8,614 nt of DNA from an uncultured Alphaproteobacteria bacterium (GCA_929200295.1 CAKMZE010000051.1:9944-18557); one strand, 5' to 3'; shown: positions 1 through 7,303, counted from the first letter of the stretch. Notes: generated by a model not told the origin, from the letters alone. Program-made: numbers and translations.

Positions 1-1250
1 CGGGACCAACCAAAAAATCTCTTGGCGGAAAACGTGGGCGCGCGATTGCGCTTACCGATCTTGCCGCCCAAGCCGAAGCCCCTGAACGCACCCTATCAGG
101 GGTCAATGAGCTCGACCGGGTTCTTGGTGGTGGTCTTGTTGAGGCCTCAGCCCTGCTCCTCGGTGGTGATCCCGGCATTGGGAAATCAACGCTCTTGCTA
201 CAAGCAGCTGCGCGTTTCGCGCGCAATGGGCTGCGCGTCGTATATATCTCAGGCGAGGAATCCGCCGCCCAAGTGCAAATGCGCGCGCAGCGCTTAGGGA
301 TCGAAAAATCACCTGTCCTGCTCGCCTCAGATACAAACCTGCGCGATATCCTGACCACGCTGGAAACCGAAAAACCTGATCTCGCGATCATCGACTCGAT
401 CCAAACAATGTGGGTAGATACCGTTGATAGCGCGCCGGGATCCGTTTCTCAGGTCCGCGCTTGCGCGCATGAGCTGACGAATTTTGCCAAAAAACGCACG
501 ATCTCGGTCGTCATGGTGGGCCATGTCACGAAAGAAGGAGCAATCGCAGGGCCGCGCGTAGTTGAACATATGGTGGATACCGTGCTCTATTTTGAGGGTG
601 AGCGCGGCCATCAGTTTCGTCTCTTGCGCGCTGTCAAAAATCGCTTTGGCCCCGCAGATGAGATCGGAGTGTTTGAGATGACGGGCCGTGGTTTGGCCGA
701 GGTCAAAAACCCCTCTGCATTATTTTTATCTGATCGCGGCACCCCTGCCCCCGGATCGGTGATTTTTGCAGGTATTGAGGGCAGCCGCCCAATGCTGTGT
801 GAAATTCAGGCCCTCGTGTCACCCTCACCCCACAGCCAGCCGCGGCGCTCTGTCGTCGGTTGGGATGGCGGACGGCTCGCGATGATCCTTGCGGTGCTCG
901 AGGCACGGTGCGGTCTGCCCTTTACAGGCTTAGATGTTTACCTGAATGTGGCGGGCGGCTTGCGGATTACTGAACCCGCGGCCGATCTCGCTGTTGCTAC
1001 GGCGCTTGTTTCCGCGCGCGAAGATGCCGCAATACCTACGGAAACAGTCGTTTTTGGGGAAATAAGCCTGTCGGGTGCACTACGTACGGTTGTGCAGACC
1101 GAAAATAGATTGAAAGAAGCGCAAAAACTTGGTTTTACAACAGCTATAAACCCACATCATGCGAAACCGACGCATGTTGATGGCGTAAACCAGCGTCAGG
1201 CAAAAGATCTGGCTGGCATTATAGAAGATATATTCGGCGCACGCACGTAG
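1..1250 (+). CDS. radA: DNA repair protein RadA (Sms), 5'-truncated by window edge
   Basis: RadA is a RecA-like ATPase that helps process recombination intermediates (branch migration) in the cytoplasm. The frame is open from base 3 to the TAG at 1248-1250, giving 415 residues. The usual family length is about 455, so roughly 40 N-terminal residues, including the four-cysteine zinc finger, lie outside the window. Walker A (GGDPGIGKST, bases 162-191) is followed by a hydrophobic Walker B strand (DLAIIDSIQT) and the RadA signature KNRFG within LLRAVKNRFGPADEIG. The last third is the Lon-protease-like domain (GLDVYLNVAGGLRITEPAAD, then GEISLSGALRTV) that binds DNA in this family. An ATG at 195 lies inside the ATPase core, after Walker A, so it cannot be the real start. 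The stop lies 32 nt before cvpA, which suggests co-transcription. Identity is very secure; only the start is unknown. Confidence 0.97.
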   Translation, partial: GPTKKSLGGKRGRAIALTDLAAQAEAPERTLSGVNELDRVLGGGLVEASALLLGGDPGIGKSTLLLQAAARFARNGLRVVYISGEESAAQVQMRAQRLGIEKSPVLLASDTNLRDILTTLETEKPDLAIIDSIQTMWVDTVDSAPGSVSQVRACAHELTNFAKKRTISVVMVGHVTKEGAIAGPRVVEHMVDTVLYFEGERGHQFRLLRAVKNRFGPADEIGVFEMTGRGLAEVKNPSALFLSDRGTPAPGSVIFAGIEGSRPMLCEIQALVSPSPHSQPRRSVVGWDGGRLAMILAVLEARCGLPFTGLDVYLNVAGGLRITEPAADLAVATALVSAREDAAIPTETVVFGEISLSGALRTVVQTENRLKEAQKLGFTTAINPHHAKPTHVDGVNQRQAKDLAGIIEDIFGART

Positions 1251-1282
1251 TTCAAACGGCGGCGTTGACAGGAGCGAACGAC

Positions 1283-1855
1283 ATGGACTTAACAATTATC
1301 GACGGTGCAGTTGCCATAATTATCATTATTTCGGCTATCTTAGCTTATAGCCGTGGGTTCGTGCGCGAAGCGATGGCAATCGTCGGGTGGATCGGCGCAA
1401 CAATCCTTGCATTTATCTTTGCAGATCAGGCGCAGCCATTGATCCGTCAGGTTCCTATTCTTGGAGACTTTATCGGTGATAGCTGTGAGCTATCGATTAT
1501 CGCTGCATTTGCGGCCGTGTTTGCTGTGGCGCTTGTTCTTGTCTCGATCTTCACACCGCTCTTTTCAACTGTTGTGCGTCGCTCAGCGATTGGCGGGTTG
1601 GATCAGGCCCTTGGGTTCCTCTTTGGTGTTGCCCGCGGTATTCTTCTCGTGGCGATTGCGTTCTTTGTTTATCAAACAGTGCTGTCTAGCCAGCAAATCG
1701 AAATGGTTGAAAACAGCCGCTCTGCCGCCGTGTTTAAGCAATTCACTGGTCAGATCGAAGATCGCGACCCAGAGGCCGCACTAGGCTGGATCACAACACA
1801 GTATGAGCAGCTTGTTGGTGATTGTGGTCAACCTACAGATGCAGCCACAGAGTAA
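1283..1855 (+). CDS. cvpA: CvpA family inner-membrane protein
   Basis: This is a 190-residue membrane protein of the CvpA family, named for colicin V production; its molecular role is poorly defined and it is often found beside purF. Four hydrophobic segments are visible at about residues 4-22, 29-47, 69-92 and 108-130. The family-typical SRGFVRE follows helix 1, and GGLDQALGFLFGVARG leads into helix 4. The C-terminal ~60 residues are polar and presumably soluble. The start is ATG 1283 because AGGAG (1270-1274) lies 8 nt upstream; an in-frame TTG at 1265 would put that site inside the gene. It sits 32 nt after radA and 124 nt before purF, so it probably belongs to a radA-cvpA(-purF) transcription unit. 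Family assignment is firm from topology, motifs and neighbours; function is not. Confidence 0.93.
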   Translation: MDLTIIDGAVAIIIIISAILAYSRGFVREAMAIVGWIGATILAFIFADQAQPLIRQVPILGDFIGDSCELSIIAAFAAVFAVALVLVSIFTPLFSTVVRRSAIGGLDQALGFLFGVARGILLVAIAFFVYQTVLSSQQIEMVENSRSAAVFKQFTGQIEDRDPEAALGWITTQYEQLVGDCGQPTDAATE

Positions 1856-1862
1856 AGCATAA

Positions 1863-1911
1863 GACGCGATCAGAAATCTAAGGTTTTTAACAAAGATGAG
1901 ATGATCGCGTC
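1863..1911. repeat. perfect 10-bp inverted repeat in the cvpA-purF spacer
   Basis: The arm GACGCGATCA (1863-1872) is matched exactly by TGATCGCGTC (1902-1911) across a 29-nt loop. Inside the loop, ATCT (1876-1879) can pair with AGAT (1894-1897), giving a longer interrupted stem. It begins 8 nt after the cvpA stop and ends 68 nt before the purF start. No T-tract follows, so it is not a classical intrinsic terminator. It could be a leader or processing hairpin that separates cvpA and purF expression, or a binding site for a dimeric regulator. The repeat is seen directly; any role is inference. Confidence 0.5.
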
Positions 1912-1967
1912 GTGACACAGGCGCAAGAAACCGCTAGGTCTAGGCTTAACCGACACCATGGGGAATC

Positions 1968-1971
1968 GGAG
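1968..1971 (+). promoter_or_regulatory. ribosome binding site favouring the TTG start of purF
   Basis: GGAG lies 8 nt before TTG 1980. The alternative in-frame ATG at 1992 would be 20 nt from this site and has no better one nearer, so the TTG start is preferred. Confidence 0.5.
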
Positions 1972-1979
1972 CTGCCGCT

Positions 1980-3449
1980 TTGTCCTACCAGATGCCACCT
2001 GCCCACCCTTTTGACGATGACAAATTAAAAGAGGAGTGCGGCGTATTCGGCGTTGTCGGCGTCGCTGATGCCGCGAATTTTGTTGCTTTGGGCCTGCATG
2101 CTTTGCAACACCGCGGGCAAGAGGCTGGCGGGATTGTCACCCATGATCCTGAAACAGGATTTAACCAACAACGCCGCTTCGGGCTTGTGCGCGATAACTT
2201 TACCGCATCCGAAATGATGGCCCGCCTGCCCGGCGATATCGGGATTGGCCATGTGCGCTATTCAACAGCAGGTTCAAAGGGGGGTGCCGCTATCAGAGAC
2301 GTGCAGCCGTTCTTTGGTGAGTTCGCCATGGGCGGGGCTGCGATTGCGCATAATGGCAATATCACCAATGCCTTATCCCTGCGCAAAGAGCTGATCGAAC
2401 GTGGCTCGATCTTTCAATCCATGTCCGATAGCGAATGCATTGTGCATCTCATGGCGCGCTCTATGGGGCGCACGATCCCCGACCGTATGGAAGAGGCGCT
2501 GCGCAAGGTCGAGGGCGCATTTTCCGTCGTCGCCATGACCAGAACAAAGCTTATTGGCTGTCGCGATCCCTTGGGTGTGCGCCCGCTTGTTCTGGGTAAG
2601 CTGGGTGATGGTTGGGTGCTCGCCTCAGAGACCTGCGCCTTAGATATCATTGGCGCTGAGTTTATCCGCGAGATCAAAGCCGGTGAGATGGTTGTGGCCA
2701 CGAAAAACGGTGTGGAAAGCCACTTTCCATTCCGCCCGACAAAATCCCGTTTTTGTATTTTTGAGCATGTCTATTTTAGTCGCCCTGATAGCCAGCTTGG
2801 TGGGCGTTCTGTCTATGAAACCCGCGAGAACATTGGCCGCGAACTGGCCAAAGAGGCCCCCGTTGAAGCTGATCTCGTGTGCCCTGTCCCTGATAGCGGC
2901 ACGCCTGCCGCGATCGGATATTCACTGCAATCAGGTATTCCCTACGCCATGGGCATTATCCGCAACAACTACATGGGACGCACCTTTATTGAACCAACCG
3001 AGCAGATCCGCAACATGGGGGTCCGGCTCAAGCTGAATGTGAACCGTGCGCTCGTTAAGGGAAAGCGTGTGATCTTGGTCGATGATAGCGTGGTGCGGGG
3101 GACGACATCACGCAAGATCAAGGAAATGATCCTTGATGCGGGCGCCGCTGAGGTGCATTTTCGCATCGCAAGCCCGCCAACGGCTTGGCCCTGCTTTTAT
3201 GGGGTCGATACGCCGCACCGGGAAAAGCTGCTCGCCGCGACAATGTCAGAGGCCGAAATGCAGACGCATTTGGCAGTCGATAGTCTGAAATTCATCTCGC
3301 TCGACGGGCTTTACCGCGCCGTTGGTGAGGCAAACGGTCGTGATAGCGCATCACCCGCCTATTGTGATGCGTGTTTCTCCGGTGAATATCCTGTGGCACC
3401 ATCAGATATGATCGAAAAAGGTTTTCGCGCAAAAGAGGCTGCTGAATAA
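1980..3449 (+). CDS. purF: amidophosphoribosyltransferase (glutamine PRPP amidotransferase)
   Basis: This enzyme transfers ammonia from glutamine to PRPP to make phosphoribosylamine, the first committed step of de novo purine synthesis, in the cytoplasm. The N-terminal half is a class II glutaminase domain: the nucleophile is Cys20 in EECGVFG, followed by HALQHRGQEAGG, GIGHVRYST and AHNGN. The C-terminal half is a phosphoribosyltransferase domain with the PRPP loop VILVDDSVVRGTTSR at residues 364-378. Residues before Cys20 form a short propeptide that must be removed, as in the Bacillus type. Cys259, Cys405 and the pair Cys462/Cys465 (CDAC) match the four ligands of the 4Fe-4S cluster in that type. 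The length, 489 residues, is normal. The start is TTG 1980 on ribosome-site spacing; ATG 1992 (485 residues) is the alternative. The gene follows cvpA, a common pairing. The 245-nt AT-rich spacer after the stop suggests the transcript ends or is separated there. Confidence 0.96.
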   Translation: MSYQMPPAHPFDDDKLKEECGVFGVVGVADAANFVALGLHALQHRGQEAGGIVTHDPETGFNQQRRFGLVRDNFTASEMMARLPGDIGIGHVRYSTAGSKGGAAIRDVQPFFGEFAMGGAAIAHNGNITNALSLRKELIERGSIFQSMSDSECIVHLMARSMGRTIPDRMEEALRKVEGAFSVVAMTRTKLIGCRDPLGVRPLVLGKLGDGWVLASETCALDIIGAEFIREIKAGEMVVATKNGVESHFPFRPTKSRFCIFEHVYFSRPDSQLGGRSVYETRENIGRELAKEAPVEADLVCPVPDSGTPAAIGYSLQSGIPYAMGIIRNNYMGRTFIEPTEQIRNMGVRLKLNVNRALVKGKRVILVDDSVVRGTTSRKIKEMILDAGAAEVHFRIASPPTAWPCFYGVDTPHREKLLAATMSEAEMQTHLAVDSLKFISLDGLYRAVGEANGRDSASPAYCDACFSGEYPVAPSDMIEKGFRAKEAAE

Positions 3450-3694
3450 ATAAGCTGTAAGCCCTATCCACCCAGCAAACCACGAGCAGTGACGCTCCTT
3501 ATATGTCTTCGCGGCCTCCCGCACAGAACCAACACTGTTAGAACACTCTTTCGGTGAAATGATGAATTTTGATACAATTTATATCCTGACGTGGATGGCC
3601 CAAATTGTTTTGAAATGCTTTAGGTGTGACAAAATACTCTATTTTCAATGCAAATTGTCGGACATATGACTACGAATAAAAGACTGGAGGGTCA
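3450..3694. other. AT-rich intergenic spacer between purF and the DUF3422 gene
   Basis: This 245-nt gap is the longest noncoding stretch in the window. By hand count only 41 of the 120 bases in 3541-3660 are G or C (34%), clearly below the flanking genes. I see no convincing terminator for purF. It contains one promoter-like site (3610-3638) and a short open frame of 36 codons (3559-3669, beginning MMNFDTIYIL and containing a CFRC motif) with only a weak GGTGA upstream, which I do not call as a gene. The upstream half (3450-3540) shows nothing recognisable. Confidence 0.6.
3610..3638 (+). promoter_or_regulatory. putative sigma70-type promoter for the DUF3422 gene
   Basis: TTGAAA (3610-3615) resembles the -35 consensus at 5 of 6 bases. 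AATACT (3633-3638) matches the -10 consensus at 4 of 6, with a 17-nt spacer. It lies in the AT-rich spacer 56 nt before the ATG at 3695, a reasonable leader length. This is prediction by eye only; other AT-rich hexamers nearby could also serve. Confidence 0.35.
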
Positions 3695-4975
3695 ATGGCT
3701 CCCATTGATGAACACCCATTACGCTATTCACTGGCAAATGAATTGCACGCCCGGCCTTTTCCAAAGGTGGAGGCGTCATCAACCGTTGCCTATATGGCTA
3801 TCAAGCGGCCCTCTTCCGCAGCAACGCATGATAAGATAGCGGATCGTGCACATCTGATTGCCTTACTGGACCGATATGGTGCGGCACATCCACAACCTGG
3901 TGCAACACACTACTATGGCCAAATCGGCCAACACATGCTGAAATGGGAAAGCCATACCGAATTTGTTACCTACACAGCGATCTCGAATAAGATTGGCGAG
4001 CGCCCATTTGATCCTGCTAGCTTTGAAATTTTCCCCAAAGATTGGATGACGCAAGCGCCAGGGCAACTGGTGACATCAGCTCTGATCCACGTAAGCCCAT
4101 GGGACAGAACAGAAAAGTTCCAAGAAAAACTCGACAATTGGTTTGTAGCAGAAAGTGTGGCAGTCGCTTGGGTATTGGATAATGCTGCTGCGATTGCGGG
4201 GGATTTCCGGATCGATCCAGCGGGACATTTACGGTTTGCGATTGGCGTTTCCCCGGAAACAGGTGCACAGCGCATAGGACGGATTGTGCAAAGGTTATGC
4301 GAGATAGAGACCTACAAAACCATGTCCATGCTCGGCTTTGCCAGTGTACGTGAAATGGGACCGTCTCTCGAAGACATCGACGCCAAGCTGGGCCAGTTGG
4401 TCGTAGAAATAGTCGAAGGACAATCGCCCGCAGAAACGACCTTGCGCCACCTTTTGGAGGCCTCAGCTGAATTAGAATCCATGGTGGCACAATCGTCATT
4501 TAGGCATGGTGCGACCAAGGCTTATGCTCAGATCGTGGATCAACGTATTGAGGTATTGCGCGAAGAGCGGTTCGAGGGGCGTCAGACGTTTGCAGAATTC
4601 ATGATGCGTCGATTTTCGCCAGCTATGCGTACAGTACATTCAACGCATGATCGGTTACAAGACATGTCAGATCGGGCGCTGCGTGCTGGCAACCTTCTCA
4701 GGACACAGGTGGATGTCGAACGTTCGGCACAGAACCAAGAGCTATTAAAAAGTATGGACCGGCGCGCCGATTTGCAATTGCGTCTACAAAGGACAGTAGA
4801 GGGGCTCAGTGTTGTTGCCATCAGCTACTACGCAGTGTCCTTGGGGGCATACCTGCTTCACCCGGTAAGCAGTGTACTCGATATTTGGAAAGGGACGATC
4901 ACATCAGCGATTACAATCCCAATCATCATATTGGTCTGGTTGATGGTCCGCCGCATTCGAAAACATATAAACTGA
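3695..4975 (+). CDS. DUF3422 family membrane-anchored protein, function unknown
   Basis: This 426-residue protein opens with HPLRYSLANELHARPFP, the hallmark of the DUF3422 family, found mainly in proteobacteria and without an established function. The first ~230 residues look globular and mixed alpha/beta. Residues ~230-365 are rich in charged helix-forming residues and end in ERSAQNQELLKSMDRRADLQ, leading directly into the membrane region. Two membrane helices are seen at about 371-389 and 400-418, and the protein ends in a basic tail (RRIRKHIN) that suggests a cytoplasmic C-terminus; both ends would then face the cytoplasm. Long helices followed by a C-terminal helical hairpin recall CorA-type transporters, but no GMN pore motif is present, so this is only a shape resemblance. 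The start is ATG 3695 with GGAGG (3686-3690) 4 nt upstream, slightly close. A promoter-like site precedes it, and spacers of 245 and 109 nt isolate it from its neighbours. Confidence 0.85.
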   Translation: MAPIDEHPLRYSLANELHARPFPKVEASSTVAYMAIKRPSSAATHDKIADRAHLIALLDRYGAAHPQPGATHYYGQIGQHMLKWESHTEFVTYTAISNKIGERPFDPASFEIFPKDWMTQAPGQLVTSALIHVSPWDRTEKFQEKLDNWFVAESVAVAWVLDNAAAIAGDFRIDPAGHLRFAIGVSPETGAQRIGRIVQRLCEIETYKTMSMLGFASVREMGPSLEDIDAKLGQLVVEIVEGQSPAETTLRHLLEASAELESMVAQSSFRHGATKAYAQIVDQRIEVLREERFEGRQTFAEFMMRRFSPAMRTVHSTHDRLQDMSDRALRAGNLLRTQVDVERSAQNQELLKSMDRRADLQLRLQRTVEGLSVVAISYYAVSLGAYLLHPVSSVLDIWKGTITSAITIPIIILVWLMVRRIRKHIN

Positions 4976-5084
4976 TTTCATTCCGTTTTTGCTGACTTCA
5001 TGTGTCTTCAACTAGGGACAGTTCAAAAGCTACGCCAAGCATCTGATCTTGACCCTATCCTCTCAAGCGTGCACACCCGGTCTC

Positions 5085-5732
5085 ATGGATAAGATAGCAT
5101 TGATCACTGGCGCATCGCGCGGTTTAGGCTGTGCCTTAGCCGAAAATCTCGCCGCAACACATCACATTATCGCTGTTGGGAAAACCACCGGCGCGTTAGA
5201 AGAGCTGGATGATCGCATCAAAGCCGCAGGCGGACAGGCCACGCTGGCACCCATGGATATCACAACAGATGCGGCCATGCAGCAGCTTTGCCGTTCCATC
5301 TTTGAACGTTGGGGAAAGCTCGATCTGTGGTGCCACACTGCCATCCATGCTGCCCCGCTTGCGCCTTCTGGGCATATTTCACCCAAAGATATGCGTAAAT
5401 CACTGGATGTGAATGTCACAGCCACATCGCGATTGATCAGCTATGTAGCACCGCTTATGGGCACATCCGGGCAGGCTCTTTTCTTTGATGACCCGTGTTC
5501 AGGTACCGCCTATTTCGGTGCTTATGGTGCCTCGAAAGCCGCGCAAATTGCACTTGCCCGCAGTTGGCAGGCTGAAACCGAACGCACGGGGCCCAAAGTA
5601 CATATCCTTACCCCCAACCCAATGCCCACGGCCACACGCGCAAGGTTCCACCCCGGCGAGGATCGCAGCACATTGCATGCGCCAGCAGATGAGGCCGCGC
5701 GTATATTCGCAGCTCAACCCGAAATACGCTAA
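5085..5732 (+). CDS. short-chain dehydrogenase/reductase with altered active site
   Basis: This 215-residue Rossmann-fold protein of the SDR superfamily has an unknown substrate. The cofactor loop TGASRGLG is at residues 8-15, an acidic MDIT follows strand 4, the helix Asn is Asn110 (DVNVTA), and the catalytic pair is Tyr147 and Lys151 (YGASK). Two standard features are changed: the NNAG motif after strand 4 is replaced by CHTA, and the segment that normally carries the catalytic Ser (about 13 residues before the Tyr) reads FFDDP, with the nearest Ser (Ser139) only 8 residues before Tyr147. Activity may be reduced, redirected or absent. Basic residues after strand 2 are not obvious, so NAD(H) versus NADP(H) is undecided. 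The start is ATG 5085 because it puts the glycine loop at the usual distance from the N-terminus; an in-frame TTG at 5049 would add 12 residues. Neither start has a good ribosome site. Confidence 0.85.
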   Translation: MDKIALITGASRGLGCALAENLAATHHIIAVGKTTGALEELDDRIKAAGGQATLAPMDITTDAAMQQLCRSIFERWGKLDLWCHTAIHAAPLAPSGHISPKDMRKSLDVNVTATSRLISYVAPLMGTSGQALFFDDPCSGTAYFGAYGASKAAQIALARSWQAETERTGPKVHILTPNPMPTATRARFHPGEDRSTLHAPADEAARIFAAQPEIR

Positions 5733-5832
5733 TTTGATTTGAGTCTCTGGAGCAACAACCAAGGGTCCACATCGCAAAGATGCTTGTCGCCTTACGTTTC
5801 CTCGCATACCAAAGGCAAAAAGGCACATCGAA

Positions 5833-6618
5833 ATGCGCATTCTCATCACCAATGACGACGGTATAAACGCCCCCGGTCTCGTGGTATTAGAACAAATCGC
5901 ACGCGATATTGCGGGGCAAGATGGTGAGGTTTGGGTCGTTGCACCTGCTGCCGAGCAATCAGGTGTCGGCCATTGTATCAATTACACCAAGCCCACACTC
6001 TATAGCGAGATCGCGCCACGTCGCTTCGCTGTTGAGGGCGCGCCAGCGGATTGCGTCCTTGTTGCCCTACATGAGGTGATGCAAGATACACCGCCTGATT
6101 TGATCCTTTCAGGCGTGAACAGAGGCAATAACGCTGCTGAAAATACGCTTTATTCCGGGACGATAGGGGCCGCAATTGAAGCAGCGCTACAAGGCTATAA
6201 TGCGGTAGCAATGTCGCAATACTACGGACCCGCAAATGCCAAATCTGAGGATCCATTTGATGCCGCACGCCAGCATGGCACGGCACTGATCCGCGATCTA
6301 CTTGCTAAGGGGATATGGGACCAAGGCCCTTACCGGCTGTTTTATAATATCAATTTCCCACCCGTTCCTGCATCTGATGTCAAAGGATATGCGGTCACCT
6401 CGCAAGGGTATCGCGGTGATGGCCGTTTTGGCACAGAGCGCCAGACCTCTCCTTCGGGCCGCCCCGTTGTTTGGGTCACAGGCAGCGCACAAAACCAGCC
6501 AACAGCCCCCGGCACAGATGCACAAGCCAATCTTGATGGCTATATCTCTGTCACGCCTATGCGCGCCGATCTTACTGATCACGCACTTCTTGATGATCTC
6601 AAGGACCGCCTCTTGTGA
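5833..6618 (+). CDS. surE: 5'/3'-nucleotidase SurE
   Basis: SurE is a metal-dependent phosphatase that removes phosphate from nucleoside 5'- and 3'-monophosphates in the cytoplasm and is linked to survival under stress and in stationary phase. The N-terminal signature MRILITNDDGINAPG supplies the metal ligands Asp8 and Asp9. Ser43 (EQSGVGH) and Asn96 (SGVNRGNNAAEN) complete the metal site, and YSGTIGAA at 107-114 is the phosphate-binding loop. The length of 261 residues is typical. The start is ATG 5833 with AAGG (5820-5823) 9 nt upstream. A 100-nt gap separates it from the SDR gene, so it may have its own promoter, though none is clear to me. Its stop codon overlaps the start of pcm. In many alphaproteobacteria serS precedes surE, as I recall it; serS is not immediately upstream here. 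Confidence 0.96.
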   Translation: MRILITNDDGINAPGLVVLEQIARDIAGQDGEVWVVAPAAEQSGVGHCINYTKPTLYSEIAPRRFAVEGAPADCVLVALHEVMQDTPPDLILSGVNRGNNAAENTLYSGTIGAAIEAALQGYNAVAMSQYYGPANAKSEDPFDAARQHGTALIRDLLAKGIWDQGPYRLFYNINFPPVPASDVKGYAVTSQGYRGDGRFGTERQTSPSGRPVVWVTGSAQNQPTAPGTDAQANLDGYISVTPMRADLTDHALLDDLKDRLL

Positions 6619-7256
6619 ACGATAGTGCCAACATCAAAATGCAGTTTCTGTTTGCGCTGCGCAGCAAAGGCATAACCGATGCCCGTGTTCTCACTGCGAT
6701 GGAAAAAGTAGACCGCGCTGCCTATGTCAGGGGGATATTTGCAGATAAAGCCTATGAAGATATGCCGCTGCCTATTTCATGCGGGCAAACGATCAGCCAG
6801 CCGTCTGTTGTTGGGATCATGACCCAAGCACTTGATGTGCAATCCCGTCATAAGGTGCTCGAAATTGGTACCGGCTCTGGCTATCAGGCTGCGATCCTCG
6901 CGCAATTGGCGCGCCGGGTTTACACCGTTGATCGGTTCAAGCGTCTTGTGACCGAGGCACGCGCGATCTTTGACGCCCATGACATCACAAATATCACGAC
7001 ATTCACTGCCGATGGCAGCCATGGGTTTGCAGAACAAGCACCGTTTGACCGGATCTTGCTCACTGCCGCAGCCGAAGACGCGCCCAGCCCGCTGCTTGCG
7101 CAATTGCGTGTTGGCGGGGTCATGGTATTGCCCGTCGGGCAATCCGATACGGTCCAAACCCTGATCCGCGTGACACGCCATGAAACAGGCTATGACTACG
7201 AAGAATTACGCCCAGTCCGATTTGTCCCCTTGCTAGAAGGGCTCGGTCAGGATTAA
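6615..7256 (+). CDS. pcm: protein-L-isoaspartate O-methyltransferase
   Basis: This enzyme uses S-adenosylmethionine to methylate abnormal L-isoaspartyl residues in aged proteins, starting their repair, in the cytoplasm. The 213-residue length is normal. The family signature GQTISQP is at 57-63, with the conserved Ser61. Motif I of the methyltransferase fold (VLEIGTGSGYQ) is at 81-91, followed by the post-I strand ending YTVDRF. The C-terminus LRPVRFVPLLEGLG is also typical. The start is GTG 6615, which overlaps the surE stop as GTGA (4 nt). AAGGA (6601-6605) lies 9 nt upstream inside surE, so translational coupling is likely. ATG 6639 is a weaker alternative that would drop 8 residues. A 60-nt gap follows before the lipoprotein gene. 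Confidence 0.96.
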   Translation: MNDSANIKMQFLFALRSKGITDARVLTAMEKVDRAAYVRGIFADKAYEDMPLPISCGQTISQPSVVGIMTQALDVQSRHKVLEIGTGSGYQAAILAQLARRVYTVDRFKRLVTEARAIFDAHDITNITTFTADGSHGFAEQAPFDRILLTAAAEDAPSPLLAQLRVGGVMVLPVGQSDTVQTLIRVTRHETGYDYEELRPVRFVPLLEGLGQD

Positions 7257-7303
7257 ACCTAAGATGAACGGACAGTGCCAAGACACAATGGCACACCCGA
7301 CCT

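Noticed and set aside
1958..2014. 18-codon ATG frame overlapping the purF start, as a possible leader peptide
   Set aside because: There is no ribosome site before the ATG and no recognisable regulatory codon run.
3483..3496. GAGC/GCTC hairpin after purF as a terminator
   Set aside because: The stem is only 4 bp and no T-run follows.
4017..4499. Antisense open frame of 160 codons opposite the DUF3422 gene
   Set aside because: The residue mix is rich in Arg, Pro and Trp with no domain, and it lies fully within a well-supported gene on the other strand.
5784..5806. Promoter-like TTGTCG / TACCAA pair upstream of surE
   Set aside because: Only 4 of 6 and 3 of 6 matches; too weak to call by eye.
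5499..5981. Antisense open frame of 160 codons across the SDR-surE junction
   Set aside because: It overlaps two secure genes, shows no motif, and there is no ribosome site or promoter for it.
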